Of a stretch of DNA of 40,889 nucleotides, positions 7,969 through 16,820 are shown piece after piece. The notes under the pieces are model-generated. The model had not been told where the DNA came from. It ran no database searches and saw only the letters and a program-made list of their open reading frames with translations. The stretch covers positions 1-40,889 of the forward strand of contig JACUUY010000009.1 of assembly GCA_014859085.1 (NCBI GenBank), in the 5' to 3' direction. Source of the stretch: Caldifarciminota bacterium. Lineage in GTDB: Bacteria; Hydrothermota; Tepidihabitantia; SM23-42. A program made the position numbers and the translations under genes. The stretch's first letter is position 1; every line of letters begins with the position of its first letter.

Positions 7969-8964
7969 ATGAAAGTGGCACTGGTCGGCATGGGCCGCTG
8001 GGGCAGCCGGCTGATCCCCAAACTGCTTAACAACCCCCGTATCGCCGGTGTGGTCGGTTATGACACCGACGCATCCCGCAGAGCCGCAATCGCTCAGGAT
8101 TTCTCCGGTGTAGCAGTGGTACGGGATTGCGATAGCATATACAAGGAAGTCGATGCGGTGGTTATTGCCACGCCGGTGGCATCTCACTACGACCTTGCCC
8201 GGCAGGCTCTGGAAAGTGGCAAGCACGTCCTGCTGGAAAAACCGTTGACCAGCCGCCTTGAAGATGCGAGCCATCTCGTTCAGATAGCCAGGGAGCGCGG
8301 ATTGACATTGATGGTCGATCACATTACCGCGTACAGCGGGTTCGTACGCAAGATCAAGGAACTTATTACGGCGCGGGAAATGGGGACGGTGCTCTATGTC
8401 GACGCGGTGCGGGCGAATCTGGGCATGTTGCAGCGTGACGTAAACGTAGCATGGGACCTGGCCGTACACGAGTTCGCGCTCCTGGATCACCTGCTCGGCG
8501 AGATGCCGCGCGCGGTCTCGGGTATTGGCGCCGCCTACCATGGCAAGCAGGAAGAGATCGCCTATATCGCACTCTTCTATGGAAACGGCATCATTGCCCA
8601 CGTCAATGTCAGCTGGCTGTCGCCGGTGAAGATCAGGCGGCTTGTGATCGGCGGCACCGATCAGACAGTCATCTATGACGATACTGCGGCAACGGACAAA
8701 CTCATCGTTTCGACGGCCGGCATCGAGGTATCGAGAGACCGTGATAGCGTAATACCGCGCATCGCGTATCGCCAGGGTAGCGCGCGTGTGATCGTCCTCG
8801 GACAGGATGAACCATTGGTCTCGATGCTCGACGAATTCATCGGTTCGATCGAGGAGCATCGCGCGCCGATGACCGATGGAGAGGCGGGCTGGCGCACGGT
8901 AAAGGTCCTGACGGCGGTAGAACGATCGATCCAGCAGCACGGCGTCCGGATCCCGCTCGATTAG
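7969..8964 (+). CDS. Gfo/Idh/MocA-family oxidoreductase
   Basis: A 331-residue NAD(P)-dependent dehydrogenase of the glucose-fructose oxidoreductase family. The N-terminal Rossmann fold starts KVALVGMGRWGSRL (GMGRWG at 7-12). The family EKP signature is LLEKPLTSR (90-92). A C-terminal alpha/beta substrate domain follows (WDLAVHEFALLDHLLG near 160). These enzymes oxidise sugars, inositols or sugar nucleotides. Several relatives oxidise UDP-sugars, but the substrate cannot be read here. The ATG follows the stop of the receiver-PAS gene with no gap, so the two are translationally coupled. There is no close metabolic link to the acyl-CoA genes that follow. Confidence 0.8.
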   Translation: MKVALVGMGRWGSRLIPKLLNNPRIAGVVGYDTDASRRAAIAQDFSGVAVVRDCDSIYKEVDAVVIATPVASHYDLARQALESGKHVLLEKPLTSRLEDASHLVQIARERGLTLMVDHITAYSGFVRKIKELITAREMGTVLYVDAVRANLGMLQRDVNVAWDLAVHEFALLDHLLGEMPRAVSGIGAAYHGKQEEIAYIALFYGNGIIAHVNVSWLSPVKIRRLVIGGTDQTVIYDDTAATDKLIVSTAGIEVSRDRDSVIPRIAYRQGSARVIVLGQDEPLVSMLDEFIGSIEEHRAPMTDGEAGWRTVKVLTAVERSIQQHGVRIPLD

Positions 8965-9297
8965 GCACCGCCGCGTGAGCGCCCGGCACTAAGCCGCGAC
9001 ACGCCCTGTTGTTTTTCTCCCAGAAGTAAAGCGATTGCGTCGATTTTAACCCCATCTGCGCTGCTTAAAGGGCGGTGACTGCGGTTGACAATGGAATGAA
9101 AATAAGTATAATAAATAGGTTGAAAAAACACAATTGTTGCCCACGAAGAGGTCAGCAGATTTGTCCCCTCATCGTAATCCTTTGCTGACAAGGGCGGTAG
9201 CTTGCATAGAACATAGTTCGGGCAAATCCGTAGAAATTCTCATTACGCACTGCATTACGCAGAATACAGAATACTTGATATCAGGGGAGAATAGACC
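8965..9297. other. Intergenic region with promoter and long 5' leader
   Basis: This 333-base gap carries no credible gene. It contains the strong promoter at 9085-9112, a 7-bp inverted repeat GTCAGCA (9151-9157) / TGCTGAC (9183-9189), and a short repetitive stretch at about 9237-9275 where ATTACGCA and CAGAATACAGAATAC motifs recur. The untranslated leader of the catabolic operon would be about 180 bases. No known riboswitch signature was recognised. Confidence 0.6.
9085..9112 (+). promoter_or_regulatory. Near-perfect sigma-70 promoter of the acyl-CoA dehydrogenase operon
   Basis: A consensus TTGACA (9085-9090) is followed after 16 bases by a consensus TATAAT (9107-9112), in an AT-rich pocket. 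Transcription would start near 9119. It is the last recognisable promoter before the long same-strand catabolic cluster. Confidence 0.75.
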
Positions 9298-10416
9298 ATG
9301 AGCATCATAAGATTGAGCAACGAACAGAATCTGGTCAGAGGGGAGGTCAGGAAGTTCGTCACGGGTGAGCTCGAGCCGATCGCGGCCGATATCGAGAGAG
9401 ACCGTGCCGTGTCCGCACATATCCTTGAAGGGATCGCCCGGATGGGTTTGTTCGGGCTGATCGTGCCCGAACAATACGGCGGCGCCGGGCTCGATATCAC
9501 GAGTTTATGTGTTGCGCTTGAGGAACTCGCAAAGTCCTGTGCTTCGCTCGCGCTAATGGTTGCGGTCAACAATTGCCTTGTGGCGCAAGCCATCTTGAAG
9601 GGTGATCTGGATCTGGGCCAGGTACACCGGGAATATTTGAAACGGCTCGCGGGCGGCGCCGTATGCGGTTACGCACCATTCACCGATGTCGACACTGCCG
9701 TTCAATCATATGGGCTCGAGTCGGAGGGCGACCAGCATTATCTCACCGGCAAGTGCGACGTGGTGCTGGCCGGTATGCTGGCTGAACTGTTCGTCGTGCC
9801 GGTGAAGACCAGCGAGTCCATTGCGCTTCATCTGCTCGTCCGGGATGCGTCGGTAATGAATACCTATCCGGTACGAACGATGGGGATGCGTTCGGCCGGT
9901 ACCTGCGGCGTGGAACTCAAGCGCGCACCGCTCGCCGAGCAGAGCTGCCTTCTGTGCGGACATGACGGGCACGATGTCAGCCTGCCCTTGCACGGGACCG
10001 CTCGCATTGCATATTCGGCGATCGCGCTGGGCATTACCGAGGCCTCGCTCGATGCCGCGGCCAAATATTCTAAACAACGCAGGCAATTCGGGCGCGCGAT
10101 ATGCGAATTCCCAATGGTGCGGGAGATGCTTGCCGGGATCAAGACGTGCGTGGAGGAATCGAGGCTTCTCGTTTATGATGCAGCAAGCAGAGCAGATGCC
10201 GGCGAGGACCACGGCGCGGCTGCCCGCATCGCGTTTCTACGGAGTTGCGAGGGTGCCGTGTGCTCGGCGCTCAATGCAATACAGATCCATGGCGGTTACG
10301 GCTACACGCGCGACTATCCTGTGGAACGGCATTTCCGGGATGCGAAATCGCTCCAGCTGCTTGGTGAAGTGCCGGCCGACCTCAAGAACAAGATCGCGGA
10401 GGAGATCCTCACATGA
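9298..10416 (+). CDS. Acyl-CoA dehydrogenase-like subunit lacking the catalytic glutamate
   Basis: A 372-residue protein of the acyl-CoA dehydrogenase (ACAD) fold: helical N-domain, beta domain, then C-terminal helical domain. The C-domain keeps the FAD-contacting motifs RRQFG (261-265) and QIHGGYG (329-335). The part that normally carries the catalytic base reads LLGEVP (G356-E357) instead of YEGTSEIQ. The flavin/substrate motif FGLTEPxxGSD is replaced by CGYAPFTDVDT (123-133) and FITN is absent. It is therefore unlikely to be active alone. It overlaps the next ACAD gene by ATGA, which suggests coupled translation and a heteromeric complex. It is the first gene after the strong promoter. Confidence 0.8.
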   Translation: MSIIRLSNEQNLVRGEVRKFVTGELEPIAADIERDRAVSAHILEGIARMGLFGLIVPEQYGGAGLDITSLCVALEELAKSCASLALMVAVNNCLVAQAILKGDLDLGQVHREYLKRLAGGAVCGYAPFTDVDTAVQSYGLESEGDQHYLTGKCDVVLAGMLAELFVVPVKTSESIALHLLVRDASVMNTYPVRTMGMRSAGTCGVELKRAPLAEQSCLLCGHDGHDVSLPLHGTARIAYSAIALGITEASLDAAAKYSKQRRQFGRAICEFPMVREMLAGIKTCVEESRLLVYDAASRADAGEDHGAAARIAFLRSCEGAVCSALNAIQIHGGYGYTRDYPVERHFRDAKSLQLLGEVPADLKNKIAEEILT

Positions 10417-11549
10417 TACTTCAAAGCCAGCACAAGGAATTTCAGGCAAGGGTGAGGAGGTTTGCCGAGCAGGAAGTTGCGCCGCGCGCCCGGGAACTGG
10501 ACCGGACCGGCGAGTTCCCGCACGATCTGGTGAAACGCCTGGCCGAGCTGCAACTTACCGCCGTCTATGTCCCCAAGGAATACGGCGGTGCCGGACTCGA
10601 TACACTGCACTACGCGATAGCCGTCGAAGAGATCAGCCGGTCTTGCGGTTCAACCGGTATCTTCCTTGCCGCGCATTCTTCGCTTGGCGTCTTTCCGATC
10701 TTCTTTGCCGGGACTGAAGAGCAGAAAAGGAAATGGCTCATTCCTCTGGCCAGAGGTGAAAAGATAGGTGCATTCGGGCTCACCGAACCCGATGTCGGAT
10801 CTGATGCCGCGGCGACCAGGACCACGGCCAGGATCGAGTCAGACACGTATGTCATCAACGGCACAAAGCGGTTCATCACTTCGGGCAGCATTGCTGACGT
10901 TATTATTGTTACGGCCACCCAGGATCCATCAAAGGGTTATAAGGGGATATCGGCATTCGTGGTGGAAAAAGGGACGCCGGGGTTTTCCTACGGCAAAGAC
11001 GAAGAGAAGCTCGGCCTGCACGGTTCGATCACATCCGAACTGGTATTCGAGGATTGCGCCATCCCCCGGGATAACCTGCTCGGCAGCGAGGGCGACGGCT
11101 TCAGAATATTCATGGAGACGCTCGATGGCGGCCGGATCTCGATCGGTGCGCTCGCCCTGGGTATCGCCCAGGGTGCGCTCGATGCCGCGGTCAGCTTCAG
11201 CAAAGCGAGCAAGCGGTCGGGCAAGCCTTTGTATAAGATGCAGCCGGTGCAATCCATGATCGCCGAGATGGCCACCGAAATCGAGGCCGCGCGTCTGCTC
11301 ATTTACCATGCGGCCGCGTTGAAGGATTCCGGCCTGCCCTATATGAAGGAGGCGGCGATGGCAAAGTACTACGCTTCGACGATCGGGATGAAGGCGGCGA
11401 ACATGGCGGTCGATATCCATGGTCTGTGCGGCGTCACAGATGCTTATCCGGCTGAGCGTTTGATGCGTGACGAGAAGTTGATGGAGATCGGCGAGGGGAC
11501 GAGCGAGATACAGAAGATCGTCATCGCGCGGGAAGTACTGGGAAAATAA
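10413..11549 (+). CDS. Acyl-CoA dehydrogenase, catalytic subunit of a probable heteromer
   Basis: A 378-residue ACAD that oxidises an acyl-CoA to the 2-enoyl-CoA with FAD, passing electrons to ETF. It has FGLTEPDVGSD (121-131), KRFITSG (152-158) and the catalytic glutamate E361 in GEGTSEIQ. The two motifs by which an ACAD contacts the FAD of its partner subunit are degraded: the R-x-x-F-G site reads KRSGKPL (267-273) and the QxHGGxG site reads DIHGLCG (334-340). The upstream neighbour has exactly those motifs intact. The ATG overlaps the upstream stop by 4 bases. The substrate is unknown; butyryl-, isobutyryl- or branched acyl-CoA fit the neighbourhood. Confidence 0.85.
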   Translation: MILQSQHKEFQARVRRFAEQEVAPRARELDRTGEFPHDLVKRLAELQLTAVYVPKEYGGAGLDTLHYAIAVEEISRSCGSTGIFLAAHSSLGVFPIFFAGTEEQKRKWLIPLARGEKIGAFGLTEPDVGSDAAATRTTARIESDTYVINGTKRFITSGSIADVIIVTATQDPSKGYKGISAFVVEKGTPGFSYGKDEEKLGLHGSITSELVFEDCAIPRDNLLGSEGDGFRIFMETLDGGRISIGALALGIAQGALDAAVSFSKASKRSGKPLYKMQPVQSMIAEMATEIEAARLLIYHAAALKDSGLPYMKEAAMAKYYASTIGMKAANMAVDIHGLCGVTDAYPAERLMRDEKLMEIGEGTSEIQKIVIAREVLGK

Positions 11550-11822
11550 ACACCTAAACACCTAAAATCCTGAACGCCTAAAATGGGGAAATGCCTAAAT
11601 GCCTAAAGTCCTAAATGCCTAAATGGATTAATGGAGAAATGCCTAAATTCCTAAAATCCTAAATACCTAAATGGAAATAAGAAAATGGTCTCAGGTTTTT
11701 CAGACATTTTAGCTTGCGCAGGCGGGTTTAGGCATTTGTCTCACGAGGTTGTACGATTTAGGCGTTTAGGCATTTTGGTCCGCCGCAGGCGGGTTTAGGC
11801 ATTTGTATTTATAGGAGGAAAT
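11550..11822. repeat. Intergenic family-1 palindromic repeat, copy A
   Basis: The gap between two ACAD genes consists almost wholly of CCTAAATG-type units on the left and their complement ATTTAGGC units on the right, with GCAGGCGG-containing blocks between them. Positions 11619-11806 are repeated at 37611-37798 with three mismatches in 188 bases and no gap. The right end reads TTTAGGCATTT (11794-11804). The ribosome-binding site of the next gene (AGGAGG) follows immediately. The long inverted arms should form an extended hairpin in RNA. Confidence 0.85.
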
Positions 11823-12965
11823 ATGAATTTTGATCTGACGAGCGACCAGAAAATGTTACAGGACCAAGTGCGTAAGTTTGCCCAGACCGAATTGGCGCCG
11901 CTTGCGCCTGAAATCGACAAGTCCGGTGAATTTCCATGGCCGAGCCTCAAGAAGATGGCCAAGCTCGGTCTGCTCGGCGTGATCGTGCCCGAGAAATACG
12001 GTGGATCTGGTTTCGATTTCGTTTCGCTGGCAATCGCCATCGAGGAGATCTCCCGGGCGTGTGCCTCGACCGGAGTCATCGTGGCGGTGAACAACTCGTT
12101 GACGACATATCCGATCCTGGAATTCAGCAGCGAGGAGCTGAAGAAGAAGTATCTGCCGCAACTGTGCAGCGGTGAAAAGATCGGCGCTTTTGGTCTGACT
12201 GAGCCGAACGCCGGCTCAGATGTCGCGGCAATGGAGTCAACCGCACGCCTGGAGGGCGATCATTACATTGTCAACGGCACCAAACGTTTCATCACCAACG
12301 GCGGCGAGGCGGGCATTTATGTTGTCTTTGCCTACACGAACCGGGACCTGAAGCACAAAGGGATCAGCGCATTCGTGGTCGAACGCGACACGCCGGGTTT
12401 CAGCGTGGGCAAGCACGAGGACCTCATGGGCATCCGCGCAACTGCGAACTGCGAGTTGATGTTCGAGGACGTGAAGGTCCCTAAGGAGAACCTGCTGGGC
12501 AAGGAGGGCGACGGGTTCAAGATCTGCATGAACACACTCGATGTCTCGCGCATCGATATTGGTGCGCAGGCGGTTGGCATTGCCCAGGCTGCGCTCGATG
12601 AAGCGGTCAGGTATTCGAAGGAGCGCAAGGCATTTGGCCAGCCCATCTGCAACTTCGAAATGATCGAAGCATTGATCGCCGAGATGGCGACTGAGATACA
12701 GGCGGCCCGCCTGCTCGTGCATTATGCGGGTTTTTGCAAGGATAAGGGAATGCAGAAATTCTCCAAGGAAGCAGCGATGTCCAAGTACTACGCGTCGGAC
12801 ATCGCGGTGGACGTGACGAGGAAAGCGGTGCAGATTCACGGCGGGTACGGCTACTCCAAAGAATATGCGGTGGAACGACTGTACCGTGATGCCAAGATCC
12901 TGGAACTGTATGAGGGCACGTCTGAGATCCAGAAGATAGTCATCGCGAGAGAACTCACCAGATAA
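11823..12965 (+). CDS. Acyl-CoA dehydrogenase (complete, short-chain/butyryl-CoA type)
   Basis: A 380-residue ACAD with every standard motif: FGLTEPNAGSD (123-133), KRFITNGG (154-161), RKAFGQP (268-274), QIHGGYGY (337-344) and catalytic E364 in LYEGTSEIQ. It should form an ordinary homotetramer with one FAD per subunit and deliver electrons to EtfAB, which is encoded just downstream. It resembles bacterial butyryl-CoA dehydrogenases in length and motif spelling, but acyl-chain specificity is not proven. An AGGAGG ribosome-binding site precedes the ATG. The TAA stop overlaps the start of repeat copy B. Confidence 0.92.
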   Translation: MNFDLTSDQKMLQDQVRKFAQTELAPLAPEIDKSGEFPWPSLKKMAKLGLLGVIVPEKYGGSGFDFVSLAIAIEEISRACASTGVIVAVNNSLTTYPILEFSSEELKKKYLPQLCSGEKIGAFGLTEPNAGSDVAAMESTARLEGDHYIVNGTKRFITNGGEAGIYVVFAYTNRDLKHKGISAFVVERDTPGFSVGKHEDLMGIRATANCELMFEDVKVPKENLLGKEGDGFKICMNTLDVSRIDIGAQAVGIAQAALDEAVRYSKERKAFGQPICNFEMIEALIAEMATEIQAARLLVHYAGFCKDKGMQKFSKEAAMSKYYASDIAVDVTRKAVQIHGGYGYSKEYAVERLYRDAKILELYEGTSEIQKIVIARELTR

Positions 12966-13081
12966 ATGCCTAAAATGCGTAAATGCCTAAACACCAAAAA
13001 TCCTAAATACCTAAATGGAAAAGAGAGAAAGGCGTTAGGCATTTAGGCATTTTGGTCCTGCGCAGGCGGGTTTAGGCATTT
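12964..13081. repeat. Intergenic family-1 palindromic repeat, copy B (118 bp)
   Basis: A compact element bounded by the perfect 11-bp inverted repeat AAATGCCTAAA (12964-12974) / TTTAGGCATTT (13071-13081). The interior carries further CCTAAAT and ATTTAGGC units and the short GC-rich block CTGCGCAGGCGGG. The left end overlaps the TAA stop of the ACAD gene (12963-12965). No gene fits inside. Confidence 0.85.
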
Positions 13082-13102
13082 GATGGTTGAAGGGAGGTTA
13101 TC

Positions 13103-13873
13103 TTGGACCTGATCGTCTGTTTGAAAAGGGTGCCGCAGACGGCTGAAGCCGAAGTGCAGATAGGACCATCGGGCAAGGAGATCGTGCGTGACCGGCTCAC
13201 TTTCGACATGAACGAAGCCGATTCATACGCCCTTGAGGAAGCGATCCTGCTCAAAGAAAAATTCGGCGGAACGATAACGGTCATATCACTGGGTTTGCCC
13301 GATGCCGAGGATACCCTGCGTATTGCGCTGGCAAAGGGCGCGGACCATGCGATCCGCATCAAGGCCGAGGATTTTGGCGAACTCGACGGGTTCAAGACCG
13401 CGTCCTTGCTCAAAGATGCGCTCGTCAATGTGAAATTCGACGTACTGCTTACGGGATGCGTGGCGACCGACGACAGTCTCTACCAGGTTGGGCCAGTGCT
13501 CGCTGAACTGCTCGGTGCGCCCCACGCCACGCTGGTGGGTAAGATCGAGATCGCCGGTGAAAAGGCGCATGTCAACCGCGAACTTGAGGGTGGTCTGATC
13601 GAACACCTCGAGATGTCGCTGCCCGCGGTGTTCGCGGTGCAGACCGGCATCAACGAACCGCGCTACGCATCGCTCATCGCAATAAGGAGAGCGGCTGGCA
13701 AGGAGATCAAGCTACTGGGCAAAGATGATATCCCGTCTGAGCACAGGGTCAACAGCACACTCGAGAAATTGTTCGTGCCGCCGGCCGGCAAGCGGGCGGA
13801 GATAATGACCGGCACGGCGGACGAGGTATCCGCAAGGACTGCATCACTGATCAAAGAAAAGGGTTTAATCTAA
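13103..13873 (+). CDS. etfB: Electron transfer flavoprotein beta subunit
   Basis: A 256-residue EtfB, half of the heterodimer that takes electrons from acyl-CoA dehydrogenases. It begins DLIVCLKRVPQT and has the typical MNEADSYALEEAI segment (36-48), the nucleotide-binding ATDDSLYQVGP loop near 120-130 and the conserved LPAVFAVQTGINEPRYASL segment near 175-193. The start is TTG, chosen because AGGGAGG lies 5 bases upstream. The loop after strand 5 is close to, but not the same as, the GDTAQVGP pattern of NAD-binding bifurcating ETFs, so bifurcation cannot be decided by eye. etfA follows after 9 bases. Confidence 0.92.
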   Translation: MDLIVCLKRVPQTAEAEVQIGPSGKEIVRDRLTFDMNEADSYALEEAILLKEKFGGTITVISLGLPDAEDTLRIALAKGADHAIRIKAEDFGELDGFKTASLLKDALVNVKFDVLLTGCVATDDSLYQVGPVLAELLGAPHATLVGKIEIAGEKAHVNRELEGGLIEHLEMSLPAVFAVQTGINEPRYASLIAIRRAAGKEIKLLGKDDIPSEHRVNSTLEKLFVPPAGKRAEIMTGTADEVSARTASLIKEKGLI

Positions 13874-13882
13874 GGGGGAGCA

Positions 13883-14857
13883 ATGGCAGATATTCTGGCG
13901 CTGGTTGAACATCGGCAGGGCGCGGTCCGGGACGTTACCTTCGAATTGCTGACCTGCGGCCGGAAAATGGCCGGGACCTTGAACGCGAAGTTGACGGGCG
14001 TGGTCCTCGGTCACAAGACCGACGATCTTGTGGCGCGCGTCAGAAATCACGCGCACCGTCTCATTGTCATGGATAGTGAAGTATTCGAGAATTTCAATGC
14101 GGAGACATACCAGCATGCTCTCGTCAAGATCATCGAAAGGGAGCATCCGTATCTGTCACTCTTTGCCAACACAGCGTTCGGGATCGATCTGTGTCCGGCG
14201 CTTGCCACGCAAATGGGTTACCCGTTCACAACCGACTGCATCGGTGTCGAGATCGTCGACGGGCAGGTCAGAGCGACGCGGCAACTGTACGATGGCAAAC
14301 TCGATGCGCAGGTGCGCCTGACCGCGGCCGATTCTTACATGCTCACCATGCGCAGCGGAGCCTGCCCGGCCGAGGGGTCGGATCTCACGGCCGAGGTCGA
14401 AAGAATAGAGACGCTGGTTGCCAGCCAGCCTGAATACAGGAAGTTCATTGAATACATCGAGGCGGCGGTCGGCGACGTCGATATAACAAAGGCCGACGTT
14501 ATTGTCGGCGTGGGCCGGGGCATCAAGGAACAGGCGAACATGCCGATGATCGAGGAACTGGCAAAGGCCCTGGGTGGTGTGGTTGCCTGCTCGCGGCCGG
14601 TCGTCGACGCGAACTGGCTGACCAAGGACCGGCAAGTCGGCTCGTCGGGCAAGACGGTCAAGCCCAAACTCTACATTGCGATCGGGATCTCCGGCGCGTT
14701 CCAGCATATCGCGGGCATGAAGAGCTCGGACACGATAATCGCGATCAACAAGGATCCGAATGCGCCGATCTTTAATGAAGCCGATTACGGGATCGTCGAT
14801 GATCTCTTCAAGGTCGTGCCGGTGCTCAAGAACAAGATCCTGGAGCTGAAGAAATAG
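13883..14857 (+). CDS. etfA: Electron transfer flavoprotein alpha subunit
   Basis: A 324-residue EtfA, the FAD-carrying partner of EtfB. The N-terminal half is the variable nucleotide-fold domain. The C-terminal FAD domain has the hallmark [40 protein letters not shown] and [14 protein letters not shown] segments. GGGGGAG precedes its ATG. It lies between three ACADs and two Hdr-type proteins, suggesting electron flow from acyl-CoA to FAD and then to Fe-S/FAD of HdrA and the Hdr Fe-S protein. HdrA starts 4 bases after its stop. Confidence 0.94.
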   Translation: MADILALVEHRQGAVRDVTFELLTCGRKMAGTLNAKLTGVVLGHKTDDLVARVRNHAHRLIVMDSEVFENFNAETYQHALVKIIEREHPYLSLFANTAFGIDLCPALATQMGYPFTTDCIGVEIVDGQVRATRQLYDGKLDAQVRLTAADSYMLTMRSGACPAEGSDLTAEVERIETLVASQPEYRKFIEYIEAAVGDVDITKADVIVGVGRGIKEQANMPMIEELAKALGGVVACSRPVVDANWLTKDRQVGSSGKTVKPKLYIAIGISGAFQHIAGMKSSDTIIAINKDPNAPIFNEADYGIVDDLFKVVPVLKNKILELKK

Positions 14858-14861
14858 ATCG

Positions 14862-16820
14862 ATGAAAAGGATCGGTGTTTTCGTCTGCCACTGCGGCCGG
14901 AATATAAGCGGCACGGTCGATGTTGAAGAGGTTGTGCGGCAGATCAGAGGGTATCCGGGTGTAGTGTTCTGCGAGGACAACAAGTACATGTGCTCGGACC
15001 CCGGTCAGAAATTGATCAAGGATATGATAACCGAACAGAAGCTGGAAGGGGTGGTCATTGCCGCGTGCAGTCCCTTGCTCCATGAGGTCACTTTCCGCAG
15101 GGCAGCGGCCGAGGTCGAACTGAACCCGTACTTGCTGGAGATGGCGAATATCCGCGAGCAGTGCAGCTGGATACATGCTGACCAGAGCCAGGCGACGGAG
15201 AAAGCGGTCAGGATCATCAATGCGGCGATCGAGAAAGCGGAGCACGACGAGGCGCTCGTACCGTCCAGGATACCGGTGAAAACGCGCGCCCTGGTCATTG
15301 GCGGCGGGATCGCCGGGATCCAGGCAGCCCTCGACATTGCCAATGCCGGCCATGAAGTCGTGCTCGTCGAGAAGAACCCCTCGATCGGCGGCCGCATGGC
15401 GCAGTTATCCGAAACCTTTCCGACCCTCGACTGTTCGCTGTGTATTCTGACCCCCGGGATGGTCGAGGTTGGACAGCACCCGCGCATAAAACTTATGGCC
15501 TATTCAGAAGTCGAGGAGGTGTCAGGGTATGTCGGTAATTTCAAGGTCAAGGTCCGCCAGAAGAGTTCGTGCGTGGACCGCAGCAAATGCACCGGCTGCG
15601 GTCTGTGTTATGAGAAGTGTCCGGTTACCGCACCATCTGAATTCGATGAAGGAATGGGCAAGCGCAAGGCGATCTATGTGCCGTTCCCCCAGGCCGTGCC
15701 GAACCGGCCGGTCATCGACCGGGACCACTGCACTTATTTCCTTAAGCCGGGCAAGTGCCGCGTTTGCCAGATCGTCTGTCCGGCTCAGGCCGTCGACTTC
15801 CAGCAGACGGACAGCGTCGTCGAGGAGGAGGTCGGAGCGATCATCATTGCCACCGGTTACACGCTCTACCCGGCTGAGAAAATGCCCGAGTACGGCGCCG
15901 GTAAATATCAGGACGTGGTGAATGGTCTCCAATTTGAACGGCTGTTATCGGCTTCCGGGCCAACCCGCGGCAAGATCAGGCGGCCGTCTGACGGCAAGGT
16001 GCCCAAGAGGATCGCCTTTGTCTGCTGTGCCGGATCGCGCGATCCTGAACACCACCTTGCATACTGCTCGAAGATCTGTTGCATGTATAATGCCAAGCAT
16101 GCGCTGCTCTATAGGGAACGGGTGCCGGATGGCGAAGCTATTGTGTTCTCGATCGACGTGAGAACCGCGGGCAAGGGTTATGAAGAATTCATGATGAGAA
16201 CGAGGGAAGAGGAAAATGTAATGTACCTGAGAGGCAAGCCTTCGCGCATAATCAAGGAGGGCGACCAGCTCAGCGTCTGGACGGTCGATACGCTGACCGG
16301 CCACCTGCTCAAGGTGAAGTGCGACATGGTCGTATTGTCGCTGGCCGTTGTGCCGCCGATCGGCGTGGCCGATCTGGCCAAGAAACTGAGGGTTCAGACG
16401 AACCTGGACGGCTTTTTCAGCGAGGCCCACCCGAAACTGCGTCCCGTCGAGTCGCTGGTGCCGGGATTCTTCCTGGCCGGTTGTGCCCAGTCACCCAGGG
16501 ACATCGCCGAGTCCGTTGCGCAGGCCTCGGCCGCGGCCTCCAAGGTGCTGGAGATGTTCTCGAAGAAGGAACTTGCGTCTGAACCAATGGTCGTCACGAT
16601 CGATGAGGAGAGGTGTAGCGGCTGCAAGGTGTGCGTGGTCACTTGTCCCTACGGTGCCCGGGAGTTCGATGAAGCGAAGAACATCGTTAAAATAAACGAA
16701 GCACTATGCCTGGGCTGCGGTTGCTGTGTTGCCGCGTGCCCGAGCGGTGCTTCCGAGCAGAAGAATCTGGTCGAAAAACAGATCTCCAGAATGGTGGAGG
16801 TAATGCTTGGCGAAAAATAA
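14862..16820 (+). CDS. hdrA: HdrA-like FAD/iron-sulfur oxidoreductase
   Basis: A 652-residue protein with full HdrA architecture. The N-terminus begins RIGVFVCHCGRN. A conserved Cys region is followed by the FAD Rossmann motif GGGIAG (147-152) and VEKNPSIGGRMAQL. A first 4Fe-4S motif is CTGCGLCYEKCP (243-254), with further cysteines near 290-310. Two ferredoxin-type clusters at the C-terminus read CSGCKVCVVTCP and CLGCGCCVAACP. HdrA of methanogens is the bifurcating FAD subunit of heterodisulfide reductase. In bacteria HdrA-type proteins serve several electron-transfer complexes. Its position after etfBA and before an HdrC/HdrB protein suggests a soluble complex oxidising EtfAB or reducing ferredoxin/NAD. 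No flavin-mobility or hydrogenase subunit is present. Confidence 0.9.
   Translation: MKRIGVFVCHCGRNISGTVDVEEVVRQIRGYPGVVFCEDNKYMCSDPGQKLIKDMITEQKLEGVVIAACSPLLHEVTFRRAAAEVELNPYLLEMANIREQCSWIHADQSQATEKAVRIINAAIEKAEHDEALVPSRIPVKTRALVIGGGIAGIQAALDIANAGHEVVLVEKNPSIGGRMAQLSETFPTLDCSLCILTPGMVEVGQHPRIKLMAYSEVEEVSGYVGNFKVKVRQKSSCVDRSKCTGCGLCYEKCPVTAPSEFDEGMGKRKAIYVPFPQAVPNRPVIDRDHCTYFLKPGKCRVCQIVCPAQAVDFQQTDSVVEEEVGAIIIATGYTLYPAEKMPEYGAGKYQDVVNGLQFERLLSASGPTRGKIRRPSDGKVPKRIAFVCCAGSRDPEHHLAYCSKICCMYNAKHALLYRERVPDGEAIVFSIDVRTAGKGYEEFMMRTREEENVMYLRGKPSRIIKEGDQLSVWTVDTLTGHLLKVKCDMVVLSLAVVPPIGVADLAKKLRVQTNLDGFFSEAHPKLRPVESLVPGFFLAGCAQSPRDIAESVAQASAAASKVLEMFSKKELASEPMVVTIDEERCSGCKVCVVTCPYGAREFDEAKNIVKINEALCLGCGCCVAACPSGASEQKNLVEKQISRMVEVMLGEK

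Noticed and set aside
7621-8940. Minus-strand reading frame of 439 codons opposite the Gfo/Idh gene
   Set aside because: It is antisense to two genes with recognisable domains and has His/Arg-rich, low-plausibility composition.
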